Assembly (NCBI GenBank): GCA_011009095.1
Contig: VTPC01091054.1
Location: 129,667 to 193,666 of the forward strand
Length of the DNA: 64,000 nucleotides
Source of the DNA: Ignelater luminosus
Taxonomy: Eukaryota; Arthropoda; Insecta; Coleoptera; Elateridae
Reading direction: 5' to 3'
Part shown: one piece after another, positions 10,943-23,075 of the stretch
Numbering within the stretch: the first letter of the stretch is position 1
Layout: each line of letters begins with the position of its first letter
Notes under the pieces: model-generated
What the model was told of the DNA's origin: nothing
Databases searched by the model: none
The model's input: only the letters and a program-made list of their open reading frames with translations
Program-made: the position numbers and the translations under genes

Positions 10943-13484
10943 CTATAAACAGGATTTTTGGTATAAAATATAAAAGTGAGATTTCGTATAATGCTAAATT
11001 ATTATAGATATGGAAACTCAAACAAACTTTTAAGATCTTTCAGAACAAAAAGCCTCATTAATTAGAATTCAAGAATCGCACCTAATTAGTAAAAGTTCAA
11101 CAAAACTCGAATTATTATTATTTTTAAAAGGGGAAAGATTTATATCTCGTTCAAAGAGGTTACACATTTCTTGCGAAATTTAGCCATTCACACGGAATAT
11201 AAAAACCAAGATTACCTGAAAGATTACGACGATATCATGAAAAAATATGAAAAACATCTAAATGTAACACCACCGACACGCCTACGTTTTACGACGTTGT
11301 CAGCCCGCGAATTAATAAAAGACGCGTTACGGAGCAAGTTTTACGCTTTTTTTATTTTTCCATACCCCAATCTATATAACAAGGAAATAAGATGGTAAAT
11401 ATGAATTTTTAAAATGAATGGGACAATTTTTTACCTACAAAGATATACACTGCCTTTTTTAATTTACAAATTCCATTTTTCTCCCGTTTTACATTTGAGT
11501 AAATATTTATTTACAATTTTCATTACAATAATATTGTTTTACTGAGACAAAAAGGAAAACAAAAAGAAAGAAAGAAGCTCGAAACATGATAAAAGAAAAA
11601 CATAAAACAAAACGAGGCTGCCACTTGGAGGATTTCCTCTATTGCTGTTGTATGTTATCATAACAAATTAAACCGAATCTACTGCCTCAATGATAAATTC
11701 TCCCGCGAATGATTCAATTCCCTATAATAACAAGTTGTATTTAGCACTTTGGTCAGTTTGAAACGGGATCGGGTTCGAAATGCTTTTACTTTAGGACGCG
11801 AGCTGACATCGTTCACTGAAAACGTGACCTAACCTCAATTTTCTAGATAACAGAAAACTCTTATCGAAAAATGCCTTTTCCTAAACTAAAGCTGCAATTG
11901 CTTGCTTTCAATAAGGATAAACAAATAACTTAAAAGGTATACACTGGATTTTAAGAAAAAAGGAGAGACCTATGGAATTTAAATCGAAATTTATTTCCTA
12001 TAAATTATTGATTTACCGATTTAATACTAAACTAAACAATTATTTTGTAAAAATTAAATATTGATTTTTAAATTTAAAACAACAACAATATTTCAGTTTT
12101 TAAGTATCTTTACTTTTATGAATTTTAAACTTTGGAAATGCGGTATACATAAGTTTTCAGAAGTAATGCTTCAATTAAAAATTGAAACAAAACTTCTATT
12201 TAGTTACAAGGTTTATAAAGTACTGTGTCAGTTTTATTTGGTTTTAATAATTTAGTTTGGGCGTTCGAAAGTTGAGATTTAGTCAGAAAAGATTTCTTCC
12301 CTTGAGTGAGGTTCTGCCATGGCCACAACGGATTAAAGTTTGAAAGATATAAATGAAATATTAGGACATATCTTTTTTTATCAAGAGCCTATATATAACT
12401 TTGTTTTTATATCTATTCCCATAAATATTTAAGCAATAATAATTATTAGATTATTGGATATTTACTTCTTGATTTCCAATTTTTTTTACGAAGCCTTTAT
12501 GAAGTTATTTAATCGGACATGTAAACAGTTTTACACAAAAACAGTTATTAATTGAACTTTAGATCAATCTAGAATATTTCAATTGCCAATGTAGTATATG
12601 TCGCAGTAAATTATTTACATTTTGTAATTATTCACTGCAGCATAAATATGTTTCAATTCTTTCGTTTTTTGGGTAAATACTTTTACATGAACTACCTTAG
12701 ATTACTAGATAAAATAAATCTTGCCTACCATATTGTTTTTATTTAGATAAAACTGCTGGAAATCGAACTTGATATCTCTTGGTTTATAGTCTTTGTCTTA
12801 AACAACTGAACTGCGGCATAAAAGCTACCTTAGTAAATTTTAAAAAGTTGCTCAGTGATAAAATAGTTTGTGATGGTAGTGATAAAGATGTTAAACAGAA
12901 TGTAAGCTGCTAACAAACTTCATCGGATGGACTGACAGTTTGATTTTTCGCTACCGTTCCATGTGTTTTGCTTAATCTGTATTTTTTTATAGTCTTCTCT
13001 CGTTTAGAGAGATGGTTGAGGTAGGTTCATGAGTTCACACAGGTTAATTTAATTTTTTTGTAGTCTTTTTCTGAAACCTTTGTAAATCAATTAGGTTGAC
13101 AACTTTGCATTGTTATTATTATTGTATGCGGAATGCAGGGTATAATCAACTCCAGCATTTAGTAATCTTCTTGTTGTAATATTGGGGAATTTGAACGGTT
13201 GTTAGCGGGATACTTTCTGTCGATTGGTGTTAATCTTAGGATCTGGTTAATAAAAGATTGAATGGGGTTATGTTATCCGAGTAGGGTTATAGCTTTATAG
13301 TAACTTGTGATTTCTTCCTAGTTTTTGCTAATTGGGTTCTGGATTAAATTTTTTTAACAGAGATTTTGATTTAAGCATTTAGATTTTCCTGCGGAACGTA
13401 AGCGGAATTGGTCGGATTGGTTGAGCGATTTGTTACGACGTTGCGGCAGTTTTCTTCCGTCTGTGCCTGACGATCCTGTCGGTC
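10943..13484. other. No recognisable gene
   Basis: A 75-codon plus-strand ORF at 11171-11398 has fairly protein-like composition but no recognised domain and no splice support. The remainder is A+T-rich. From about 12880 to 13480 the sequence becomes less biased and may be non-coding flank of the adjacent pogo relic. Confidence 0.4.
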
Positions 13485-15550
13485 CTACTTGTTACGAGAT
13501 CGATGTGAAAAACCTATATTTTGGGATAACTTTTTTCCTCCTTGTTTTCCTTGCGGATGTTGATAGGGTTCTTTTGTACTCAGCTTGTTCTCGAAGGCGG
13601 TTTCTGAACCGATGCGAAGATTAAACTCCAAATAAACCGATTCTTCTTCTTCTGTTGATGAATTCTCAGGATCTTGCAATACCTTCCTTTTTGTAGCTGT
13701 TGCATTTTTCTTCATCTTTTCATTCTCCCCTCTTTCTATCTTTCCTTTCTCAAGACTATCCGTAGCTCTATCCTTGATCGATCCTCTTTAATCTCTTTGT
13801 TTACGCCATCTTCAAAGCATTATTCATAACTTCATTAGAATCTCAATCTAAATGAACCGATTGTTCTTTCACTAATGATGAACTTTGAAGAGTCTGCAAT
13901 CTTTTTCTTTGTAACTGTTGCATTTTTCCTCACCTTTTGATTCTTTGGTCTTTCTATCTTTCTTTTCTCAGGACTATTCGTAGCTGTCATCCATCTGTCT
14001 TTTCATCACATGATTTTCTTTTTACGCCCTGCCTTAGGTTAACCTCGAAACTACTGTGGACTTGGCATGCTCTGTTCTCCGTTTCTTCGATACTTTGATT
14101 AGAATCCTGGTTAAGAATGGGCTCTTTAGTGACTGAAGCATTGTTATTTGGTCTTACGATAAGCAATAGCCAGTCGGTGACTTAACTAGAGAAAAAGTTT
14201 ATATCACTTTTTACGGTTCGATTTTGATTGAGGTCATTAATGTATAAAACCCCTGTCTGCCTCCAATTTCACTTTCCACAATAAATCTTTAATCTTTTTC
14301 GCTAGTGGCGAATTAGGATGTTTAAACCAATTGGTGTATTTGGTGCATTACGTTTTTTCGCTGTTACCAGATTCATAGCAATTTACGCCGACCTGATCCA
14401 CATACCAATTTTGGTAAAATTTGTTTTGGCTACTTCTTATCTTTCAAATTGTAATTATGCTTAACTCGAATTGTTTTTCTGGACGCTGACAATTGTATTT
14501 CTTTTTGTTGTACGTCTGTTATTTTTCGTTTTGCTCTTCTTTCCATTTTTCGGTTATCTTGCGAAAGCGATCGCATATCTGGAAACAGTACTTCGGCTAC
14601 TTGAAGAGGATACGGAAACCCGTCTGCTAGATGGTCTTCCAGCTTCTCTTCAGAAGCGCTTCAAGGTTACTGCCTCTCGGTATGTGATATTGCTAATTTT
14701 CTTTTCTAGGAGTGAACAACAAATACAAAACATACTAAATGAAATTAATACTAATTTATTCTGCTAAAGCTGGAAGTAAAGAGATTGGACAAATTAATGA
14801 GCTAAATGAAAATCAAACTGTAGCAACTCCTCTCCTACTGAAAAGGAGGTATATTTCCAGAACTTACCGACGAAAACTCGACCATAAATGACTAAAGAGG
14901 AACTGGCCTAAAAAGATAACTCACTAAACACGGTTCGATTCTTTGGAAATATCTCTGTTTTCTTAAACGCTTGGCAGATACTAGAAAGTATCATCGATTT
15001 CATGCAGGCCTTTCCGATATATATAGAGCTAGCTCGCTTTTTATCATCCAGCTATCTAACGCTGCGTTATAAGCAGTTTTAAAAGGTTTAAAGACTCCAA
15101 TGTCTAACGGTTGTAACTTAGCAAGTACTGTAAGTATAGCGACTGTTTTTAACCAATTCGCTAACTTTCAGAAACTACTGAGCTTCAACATTATCCAATA
15201 TCAATAAGCTTGAATAATTTTTACTGCTGCTAATGTCTTTAATGAAGTGTTTCATAGTGTTTACAAATAGATCGGAATTCATTCATCCTGATTTGGTTGC
15301 AAGTCAAACAAACCCAGGTCATGCAATATGCTTGGCCAGGAATGAACCGTTGCGTTGGGAAAACAATTATAAGAGGAAAAGGATGTCCTATTTTACTTAT
15401 AATGTAACTAAAGTTACTAAAGTTCCTCTTTCGCCCCTGGTATCTTGATTGACTTGCCTGATATCCTTTAGAAGCAAGCACTTTTGGGGCTTTTGTACAA
15501 TGACAGTGTTTGACTTATCCAGATTATCAACCCTTGTGCCGTTTCCAAAC
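13485..15550 (-). pseudogene. Decayed pogo/Tigger-family (DDE) transposase
   Basis: Read on the minus strand, the 5' part (about 15550-15240) matches the core of pogo-like transposases: a remnant of 'NxDETG...VQKP' (here 'NLDKSNTVIVQKPQ'), then 'GERGTLVTL' and 'FPLIIVFPTQRF' followed by a 'W' block. Further on, about 15120-15010 reads 'KLQPLDIGVFKPFKTAYN', the hallmark block around the third catalytic acidic residue in DDE_1 (pogo/jerky/Tigger) proteins. After it comes 'FKKTEIFPKNRTVFSE', the expected post-catalytic segment (about 14950-14900). A charged, Lys-rich C-terminal region extends to 13485. Several stops and frameshifts separate the pieces and no N-terminal CENP-B-like helix-turn-helix region is recognisable, so this is a dead 5'-incomplete copy. 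Terminal inverted repeats were not found. Confidence 0.8.
13625..14108. repeat. ~220-bp tandem duplication within the pogo relic
   Basis: Segment 13631-13845 is repeated at about 13851-14108 with an offset near 220 bp. Shared words include 'aaccgatt', 'gatgaa', 'gcaat', 'tgtagctgttgcatttttc'/'tgtaactgttgcatttttc', 'ctttctatcttt', 'ctc(a)agactat(t/c)cgtagct', 'tttacgcc' and 'attagaatc'. On the minus strand this is the hydrophilic C-terminal tail of the transposase ('KKNATATKRKVLQDPENSS' and a related second copy). The duplication either preceded or accompanied decay. Confidence 0.75.
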
Positions 15551-16958
15551 GTTTATGCTACATAACATCATCTAAGTTTTGGAAACATCTAGCAACTAAC
15601 CTAAAACACTTATCCGCAACTAGCAATTAAATCTTTACTAGATGCTTGAACTTCGCTTTCCGGATTGCCTATCGTATCTAATTAATGCAAGTTTGATCTT
15701 GTAAATATTTATTTGTTTCCTTTCTTTTGGCATCGGCCTAAATTGTTATATTTAGTTACAGAATCTGTTCTACTGTGAAGTTTATTAATATTTAAGTTTT
15801 ATAAGCATTTAAACTGTTAAATTAGTAAGAGAGGGTTTTAGTTTTTCATATATTCCTCTCCAGCTTAGTTCATTAGGCTAAAAAAGTTCGTAGCAACAAG
15901 TTGCGTTTTTTGAAGACCGTGTAGGTAGTTTATGACAAGGCCTTGGTATTTAGACGGTCTTTTGTCATCATTAGAACTCATTGATTTGGCATTTTGTCTT
16001 AATTCTACTATCAAAATATGTTGGTAGATAGTTCTACCGTCTAATCCACCCGTTTTTGACATTCCGAGGTGGCCAAGTGGCGCATTCGATTTATGTCGAT
16101 AGTGGGTATCATTACATAATGTAAACGGAGATATTTATTGCGCCAAAAGATGTTGTAACATTGTAACATACTTATCAGCATTGTAAACGTAAAAACTGCC
16201 ATACCATAAAATAAAATATTCTGTAATTGCACTCGCAACTATAATCTTTGCTGTAAATAAATTTATTTATCTAAAAAGACAGGTTTGCTGTTGCTAAGAA
16301 TTCTAGAAAAACCATTAGCACTAATAAGAATTTAAAAATATTTTCACATACTCTTCTGGGCAGGGAAAGCAACTCTAATACTCTGCAAGAAACTGACGTT
16401 TACAGAGATAGCTAATGCCAATGATTTAAATAGTTTACAATCAAATTGACTAACCTAGTGCAGTGAAGTAGAGACCCTTATCTAACATATTAATTATTAT
16501 TGCCTTTTATTAGCAATAGAGTCGCCCCCAGGTTATCAGGTTATCATTGTTTAATTGTGTTTTTGCTAGGTTCTACTTATTTTCAGGCCCGTTAGTTTGT
16601 TTATTCTAAATCGCTCTTGTTCATATTGACCTTGTTGCACTTTTCTATTGGTTCTTCGTTAATTTTTTATAGGCGGCTAATTATTCTGAACTCCAATTGC
16701 AACTGATGGTTAGATTCTCTTCCTTGTAGGAGGCTGATGGTTAATTAAAAGGAAGAATTGAGTACATTAATTCAAGCAGTAGTCAATTTTTAAGAATTAC
16801 CTTGCGTTATTCCAATTGGGGTTCATTTGCTGATGCATTTAATTATTAATATCCCAGTTATGGCTTTGAGCATGCCTAATAAGTATGTGCATTAGCGATT
16901 TGGTAAATAATGAAAAAAATACAACTAATTTACCTGCTTTTTTACCCGGGTTACAATT
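15551..16958. other. Non-coding flank between pogo relic and hAT element
   Basis: Short minus-strand ORFs at 15865-16062 and 16041-16238 have no recognised domain. From 16480 to 16900 there are several TAATTA/TTAATT sites. The hAT element inserted at 16966/16967. Confidence 0.4.
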
Positions 16959-16980
16959 GATATAAGTAGAGTGCGGATTT
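16959..16980 (+). repeat. hAT left end: 8-bp target duplication plus 14-bp TIR
   Basis: The 8-bp direct repeat gatataag lies at 16959-16966 and is followed at once by the terminal inverted repeat tagagtgcggattt at 16967-16980. Eight-bp duplications and TAGAG/CAGNG-like termini are characteristic of the hAT superfamily. Confidence 0.95.
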
Positions 16981-19224
16981 ATAGGAATAATGCTTTTTTT
17001 AGATATTAATATCAGTACAAAAAGACATTTAAATAAGTGCGAATCGCAATTAAAGGAATCATTTAACTAATTTTCATAAAGCTTTTTTTGCTTTTTTTGG
17101 AACTTTTTGCTATTTTTTAGAATAATGCTTATTTTGTGCATCTTTTTGTCAGTCTCAAGAAAAAATTCATAATATCCTTATACTTTTCTTGTCTACAGTA
17201 TATTTATTTTCTGTTTCTTCAAAATACTTTCTATAAATTCTTTCTCTGGCAGCAATTGTCTACATTATTTTTTTAAACATTTTGTTTTTACGGTAAATTT
17301 CGTGACAATATTTCCAAGGATTTCTTAAAATATCATTATTTACCGTTATGTATTGAATACCATCTAGACGCTCACCGTTCCGGAGCCTGTCGGGGCCGTT
17401 ACACATTGTCCCGGCAGTTCTTTGTCCCTAGGATAAGCTCCGAAAACAGTTAGTTCTTATAGGTTTTAAGATTTATTTGACAAATGCTTTAGTTTTACTG
17501 GGTTACTTAAAGTGTTGGTATCGTGCGTGTATGTAATGTTGCTGGTAGATTGAAAAAGTTACGTTTCATTTTATTATAACTTAATCTTTTGTGTTGTCTT
17601 CTGTTTTTAATAAAATAAGACTGTGTTACAATGCCAAAAGTTATAACGAGTGTAGAAGAGTGGATTAAAAATATACCAGAAATAAGGCTGGACGGTAGTA
17701 GACTATTTTGCAGAGTATGTGTTAAAACGGTAAGGAGTAGATTAGATTTTAAATATAATATTCTTTAATGCTCGATTTAATAGATCCAGTGCGACAAAAA
17801 GTATAATGTAATACAACATACGAAGACCGCTATTCACAAGGAAAATGTACGAAGAGCGGAAAATGAAAATAAGCTGAAACAACAAACTATTTCAGAAGTA
17901 GTTGCCTCTGGATCTTCTACTCGATCTGAAGAAAGAACTTTTTATTTTGATTTATGCAATACTCTGATATCGGCAAATATTCCTTTCAGAAAATTAAACA
18001 ATTCTGCATTTCGAAAATTCTTAGAAACATATTGTAAGAGATCTATACCGTCTGAAAGCACTTTACGAAAAACTATTTAGATACAGTTTATAAAACAGTC
18101 CTTCATGAAATTAAAAATATAATTGCAGACCATTATATCTGGTTTTCTGTCGATGAAACCACCGATGAGTGCGGTAGGTATGTGGCTGGTCTCATTATCG
18201 GTATATTACATGAAGCTACTCCAACCAGGTTATTTTTAATATATTTGAAAGAACTAGATAAAACCAACAGCAGCACCATAACAAGATTTATTAACGAGGG
18301 ACTCGCAAACTTTTTTTTTCCTAATGCAGTTCCAACAGAATCTGTAAGGTCTAAATTTCCTCTAGTTAACGAGTTAATTAAAAATGGCAAAAAGTGTTTT
18401 TTAAAAGCGGCATTGATGGTACAACGATTTAAAGAAAAACTGCCTAATATTCCGCTTCCACCACAACCAATCATTACTAGATGGGGAACATGGTTGGATG
18501 CGGCTGTGTATTACGCAGTTAACTTCACCAGCTTCAAAGAGATTTTGTTAGAATTTTCGGAAGATGCATTCCAATCAGTTAAAGACTGCCAAAATATTTT
18601 AAAAAATCCGGAACTACAACAAAACCTTGCATTCATCAAAGCAAATTACGAGTTCATCAGTGAAACTATCACCAAACTTGAAACACAAAGAAGTGACCTA
18701 ACAGAAACAATTCAGATTGTACAAGAGTTTAAAATAAAATTGGAAAAAGTGCGTGGTGATGTAGGAAAAACAATATTTGCCAAATTTGAGAACGTGCTGG
18801 CTAAAAACGAAGGTTTAGCAAGATTAAAGACCATTGCAAGTATTTTTAACTTCGACTGGAACCATCGTTACTTGCAAAATTTAAATATGCACCGATTACT
18901 AGTGTTGACATTGAAAGACTATTTTCTCTTTACAAAGACACCCTAACTGATAAAAGAAGAAATTTCCTTATGGAGAATTTAGAAAAGTGCATAATAATTA
19001 AGCATTTTCGAGTTCAAAGTTTCTAATAACAATTAATTTTTTGTTTTTTTATAATAAATAGTTTGTATAATAAGACCTAAAACCTGGAAGTTTAATTTTT
19101 TTTTTCCTGCATATTTTAAACTTATTTTTAATTTTTGTGCTATTTTTTAAGCTTCTTTCCTTAAATTTTTACGCTTTTTTAAGAACTTATTTATTGTTTT
19201 TTATACTTAAAAATCCGCACTCTA
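16967..19224 (+). mobile_element. hAT-superfamily DNA transposon, 2258 bp, CGGBP1-like transposase
   Basis: The element is delimited by identical 14-bp inverted repeats (16967-16980 and 19211-19224), flanked by the perfect 8-bp direct repeat gatataag (16959-16966 and 19225-19232). It carries one gene of the hAT family that includes CGG-triplet-binding-protein-1-like proteins, with a BED-like zinc finger N-terminally and the hAT dimerisation block C-terminally. Subterminal regions on both sides are rich in T-runs with 'tgctattttt(t)a' words (about 17085-17120 and 19138-19150), which may be transposase-binding or merely A+T-rich. A less A+T-rich patch at 17370-17450 precedes the gene. The intact ends indicate a fairly recent insertion, but the gene is broken, so the copy is non-autonomous unless a partner supplies transposase. 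Confidence 0.93.
17631..19026 (+). pseudogene. hAT transposase gene, one intron, two frameshifts
   Basis: ATG at 17631 opens exon 1 (17631-17729, 33 codons). A 54-bp intron 17730-17783 starts 'gtaagg' and ends 'aatag'. Exon 2 continues in frame from 17784. The spliced N-terminus shows Cys27-x2-Cys30-x14-His45-x5-His51, a BED-like zinc finger interrupted by the intron. A one-base deletion in the A-run at 18068-18072 brings a premature TAG. The frame resumes one register over with 'WFSVDETTDE' (catalytic first Asp, about 18138-18170) and continues to 18946, including the 'TRWGTW' block near 18480. Near 18868 a second one-base loss hides the C-terminal hAT motif ('SVDIERLFSLY'), which reads on to the natural stop at 19024-19026. 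Homopolymer context means the first break could be an assembly error. Family assignment is confident. Confidence 0.88.
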
Positions 19225-19232
19225 GATATAAG
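19211..19232 (-). repeat. hAT right end: 14-bp TIR plus 8-bp target duplication
   Basis: The inverted copy aaatccgcactcta (19211-19224) is the exact reverse complement of the left 14 bp. It is followed by the second gatataag copy at 19225-19232. Confidence 0.95.
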
Positions 19233-19354
19233 ACACACACCATTATGTGAAGTATAGACACGCTTTAAGGCCAGGCTCTTGTAGGGTAAGTTAAATTAAC
19301 TGCTCTTACCTGCAAACTCGAAAACGCCTCAGCGAGTTTGTTTAATTTCTGCTC

Positions 19355-19934
19355 CCAGAGAATCAAAGGCTTTTCGGTAGCCCCCTCATTTCCCTCAACG
19401 GGTCGTCTATCTCTCAGTTCTAGAGCTTTAACTTCGACTTCTGGCGCGGTATAATTAGCCTAGGAACATATTACAATTAAATAAATATTATTATAAAGTG
19501 AGATTAGATTTGCATGTCATCCTAAGCAAGGTTAAGTAAACTTCTATTTAATATCAAATTTAATTTATAAGTCGCTTTACTTCTTATTATATTCAGTTTT
19601 TTCAATTTCATCATTACTGCTGTCCTTTTTTGTTTCAAAGTCTTTATATGTCAGTTCTGGTTGCAGCCCAAACCATTAAGCACACGAAACTTTTTTTACA
19701 CAGTGGGGCAGTTTTTATACTAGCTAATTTATAATTTATTATCACTGTGGGATAGTCGTACTTAGGCAAAGTTGAACTTTTATTTACATTACGAATATTA
19801 TATTTCACCTAGAGCCTCTGCTTCTCTACGTGAACTCACGCGAATCCGACCGCTTTCTAAATAATGATACCTTTTGGCCTACCGCATTAGAAGGATATTG
19901 TTGTCCTCCGCTAAAAGCTATACTCTGGCTTACT
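19355..19934. repeat. LTR-like dispersed repeat, copy B
   Basis: The main block (19452-19934) aligns with copy A at 9431-9901, sharing 'catcctaagc', 'acttctatttaatatcaaatt', 'tatgtcagtt', 'cgtgaactcacgcgaatccgacc' and the 'tacc(g)cattagaag'-like end. The upstream part (19355-19475, 'gagaatcaaaggcttttcgg' to 'gtataattagcctaggaac') matches copy C instead. It abuts the truncated gypsy pol relic at 19985-20455, on the side where a 3' LTR of that minus-strand element would lie. This supports, but does not prove, an LTR identity. Confidence 0.65.
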
Positions 19935-19984
19935 AATTTTAGAATTCTTTTATAATTTACTTTTTTAATTCTTTTTTGTTTCTG

Positions 19985-20455
19985 ATTTCAATTCTGGCCC
20001 TAGTAAGATAATTCTATTGAGAATTGGTAAGGTTTTGAAAAGAGAAACCTAAATGTTTAAGTTTGTTTTCTCTAAGCTGCTTTACAACGGCTCCAGTTGC
20101 AGTGTAACATGTATCAATCATGAGAACCAATGGAAGATGTACTTTGCATTTACAATGCATGTAATTGCTAATTGTTGAGAGGTAGCTGATGGAAGAAAGC
20201 GGCAATAAAAGATTTTTTTATTGTGCAACAAATACGTAAGATTGCGCAAATGAGGAATTAGCTATCTATGGTATTGTAATGGAATTCAAAAGACTATAGT
20301 CTCTATATGCTTGCCAGTTTTTTCTTTTCTTTGGAACAATGTGAAGAAGACTTGCCCAACTACCCTTTGATGGTTGGCAATATACCTTGATCTATTACAG
20401 TTTGAAACTGCTTTTTACCCATTTTCAACTTCTCGCTTTTTAGTTTTAGAATAAG
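19985..20455 (-). pseudogene. Gypsy-type retrotransposon pol relic (RT then RNase H)
   Basis: Minus-strand frames give the start of a Ty3/gypsy reverse transcriptase, including 'SWASLLHIVPKKRKNWQAY' near 20390-20330 and 'IPHLRNLTYLLHNKKIF' near 20255-20205. These correspond to the usual 'SPWASPLHxVPKK...W' and 'IPHIxDF...L' blocks. The reading then jumps directly to an RNase H start at about 20150-20010 ('LMIDTCYTATGAVV' for the family's 'TDASD.A.GAVL', then 'LGFSFQNLTNSQ'). The catalytic palm with YxDD is missing, so an internal deletion joined RT to RNase H. Stops and frameshifts are present. The element ends against LTR-like repeat copy B. Confidence 0.75.
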
Positions 20456-22956
20456 CTGAAGGACCTTTGATTTCGATGACGTGTGTCACATTATGAACAT
20501 TATTTTTACGTACTGGATTAGAAAAATGAAAACAGGATATAATCACGAAAGACGTCGATTTAATAACTCAGACCGTAAAAGTCTTCGGTATCGTCTAATA
20601 TTGTATTTACTTACGGATTTTCCTGCAAATCGATGCAGTTGAAGAATGCTGAGAATATTCATTGATTTAAAAGCGTCAGATCTGTGACAAAATTTATTTG
20701 ATTATTTCTTAAATTTTATTAATGGTGTCTTTTTCAGATTTGCTATAATAATTTAAACCAGACACATAAGCACTCGAGACGTTCTGACAAAGAGACAAAC
20801 ATTCATAGTGATTATTTCAAGTTTATTTTCAGCAATCCGTTAAAATTGTAGATTATGAAAGATTAAAATTTCACGGTTCGGAACTGTAATATAATTATTC
20901 CAGGCTATGAGAAAGTTGGGGAAAATTGAATTAAATAGATGACCGTCATATTATCAGCCTAACTACTCAGTCTGATGTAAATTCTCGCTGTGGATTTCAA
21001 AGACAGGACACGTATTGGACATCAAGAGCTATTTCCAATAAAGATAAAAAGGTCATCACCAACTAAATTACAGTTATCAGATTTACGTATTTAAAAATGG
21101 GCTCGTATAAATCTTGGAAAACCCTTCTATTGCTTGATAGTTACTGATTAGGCCTACTTTGATGCAGATTATAAACATTTAATGTAATTTCCCACTTGTA
21201 ACTACATGTTGTACAGCAATATAAATAATTGAATCAATAATTACCTTTTGTTAATTAATTAATAATAAAAATTCCAACAACTAGAATTTTGCACGGTTTT
21301 TACATTATACAAACCTTTGTTAAATTTTTATCATAATACAAAAAGGAATGAAAAATATGAATCCACAATAAAATGGTCATAAAACGAACTGTTTAAAAGC
21401 CTCGAGTTTAGTATACATCAAATATTTACTAAACAACTTTGTAGAACAAAAACGATGATAACAACAATACAGCAAGAGTGGTTTATTTGAATTTTAATTC
21501 TTTACAAAACAAATAAAGTACCAGAAAACATTCGGCATAAGTGAAAATTCCTGAAGCGAGAGCAAAATAAAACTTCCAAATATTTAATATTGTCCCGAGC
21601 ACGTCCACCTAAAAATAGAAAAAGTGTACGCAAACCTTCGAAAGAGTAGAGAAGTTTAAAAAATGTTATCTTTAATACGAACATGAAAAGAAGATATCAA
21701 CCAAAGTTAAGCTAACGTTAGTCCAGTGGCCATTACACTACGTTATTTGGGATTATCTCTATTTTCCCCCGTTTCGTGATATTTTGACTAAAATGTATGC
21801 AGGTATTGAACCTAACCCACATAACCAGCTCTAACAAGCCATTTCTCAATGTAACTTGTTAGCTCTGGCTCTCGAACAAACATTGCAGATCCTGTTGTTG
21901 ACCCTTCTCTCATCACTCTTCTCCGTGCCGAGGATTCACTTGAAAAGTGGTTTCGATACCCTTGATATCCATCAGCAAACACACATTATGTAGTCAGAAA
22001 GCAAAAACTTAGAAAGAATATCGAGACAACTAAAACTTTTAAAATCGCACGGCTTTCGTTTACACGATTCCTTCTAGTCCAAACAGAAACGTATAAAATC
22101 CTAACTAAAATAAAATAAAAACGGCCATAAAATACAACTCAAATAGCAGATGTCTGTTATAGAGTCTACGGCAGATATGAGAAGATTTAAACGACATAAA
22201 AAATTCTTGCAGCACACTTGTCGTCAATCTGTGAAGAATTTTTGCCGATATACGACCGCTGATATTAGAAGTTAAAAACCGCTTGTGTATCTTGCTTTAC
22301 ATACACTTGGAGGAAAATCGTCTACGTACACACATCCCCAGCGTGCCATTTAGGAAATAATAAGAATTCATGGGCCTCTTTATCATTATCAAAAGAACGA
22401 GATTACAAAAACAGTAATGTAACAAGAGTCCCTGCAGGAATTAATGATATTTTTTTCTTTACTACCTTGTAAGGAGAATGTAGTTAACGGAATTTAAAAC
22501 TGAAAAAATATTCAGCATCTGTAAGATTAATTAATGGTAGTTGTAATAAGACAGTTTCAAATCTCACATATTTAATATAAATATAATTAATGAAATATTA
22601 ATCTTTTCCAAAACTAATTATTAAAATAGTATTAGTTGAATTTTAAGATTCTCTAATTAGTAATAATCAACCCCTAGTATTTACATTTAAAGTCATGCAG
22701 ATTCAGTGGTTTGAAAACTAAATTTATTTGGAAGTCGCACTGAACCCTAATTAGTTTAGACATTCCACTGATAAAGTTAATGAAAGTAACTAGTAATCTC
22801 TTAGATTTTTTTCCGTTAGTCTTCATATCATATAATATCAAAAGATTAAAGCGCGCTAGTACTTTCTACTAAATAAAATTCTACATCACGTTTTACTTCT
22901 GAGTTTTGACTATCTGTAAAAAAAATCTCTACAAGATTAACTTAAAAGTGTTATTC
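20456..22956. other. No recognisable gene
   Basis: A+T-rich intergenic DNA. The small minus-strand ORF at 21502-21684 and a more GC-rich patch at 21720-22430 hold no domain I can identify on either strand. Confidence 0.4.
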
Positions 22957-23075
22957 GATGTGTGAATTTTCCAGTGCAGCTTTTGCTGGATGAATTTTAC
23001 CACAACGAATTCTAAGAATTTCATGTCTTAATTTCCTCTTGCTCAGGATCACTGTAATTTACCGTTGATCTTAAA
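22957..23075. repeat. Dispersed repeat, copy 1
   Basis: About 115 bp aligns with 30715-30840 in the same orientation. Shared words are 'ttttc(c/t)agtg(c/t)agct', 'ttgctg', 'cacaac(g/a)aattcta', 'attta(c)c' and '(t)tgatctt'. The identity of the family is unknown. Confidence 0.6.

Noticed and set aside
16050-16120. tRNA-like A box ('ggtggccaagtgg') at about 16067-16080
   Set aside because: No proper B box (GGTTCGAATCC) follows, and no acceptor or anticodon stem can be folded. At most a decayed tRNA-derived sequence.
18133-18474. 113-codon minus-strand ORF
   Set aside because: Antisense shadow of the hAT transposase.
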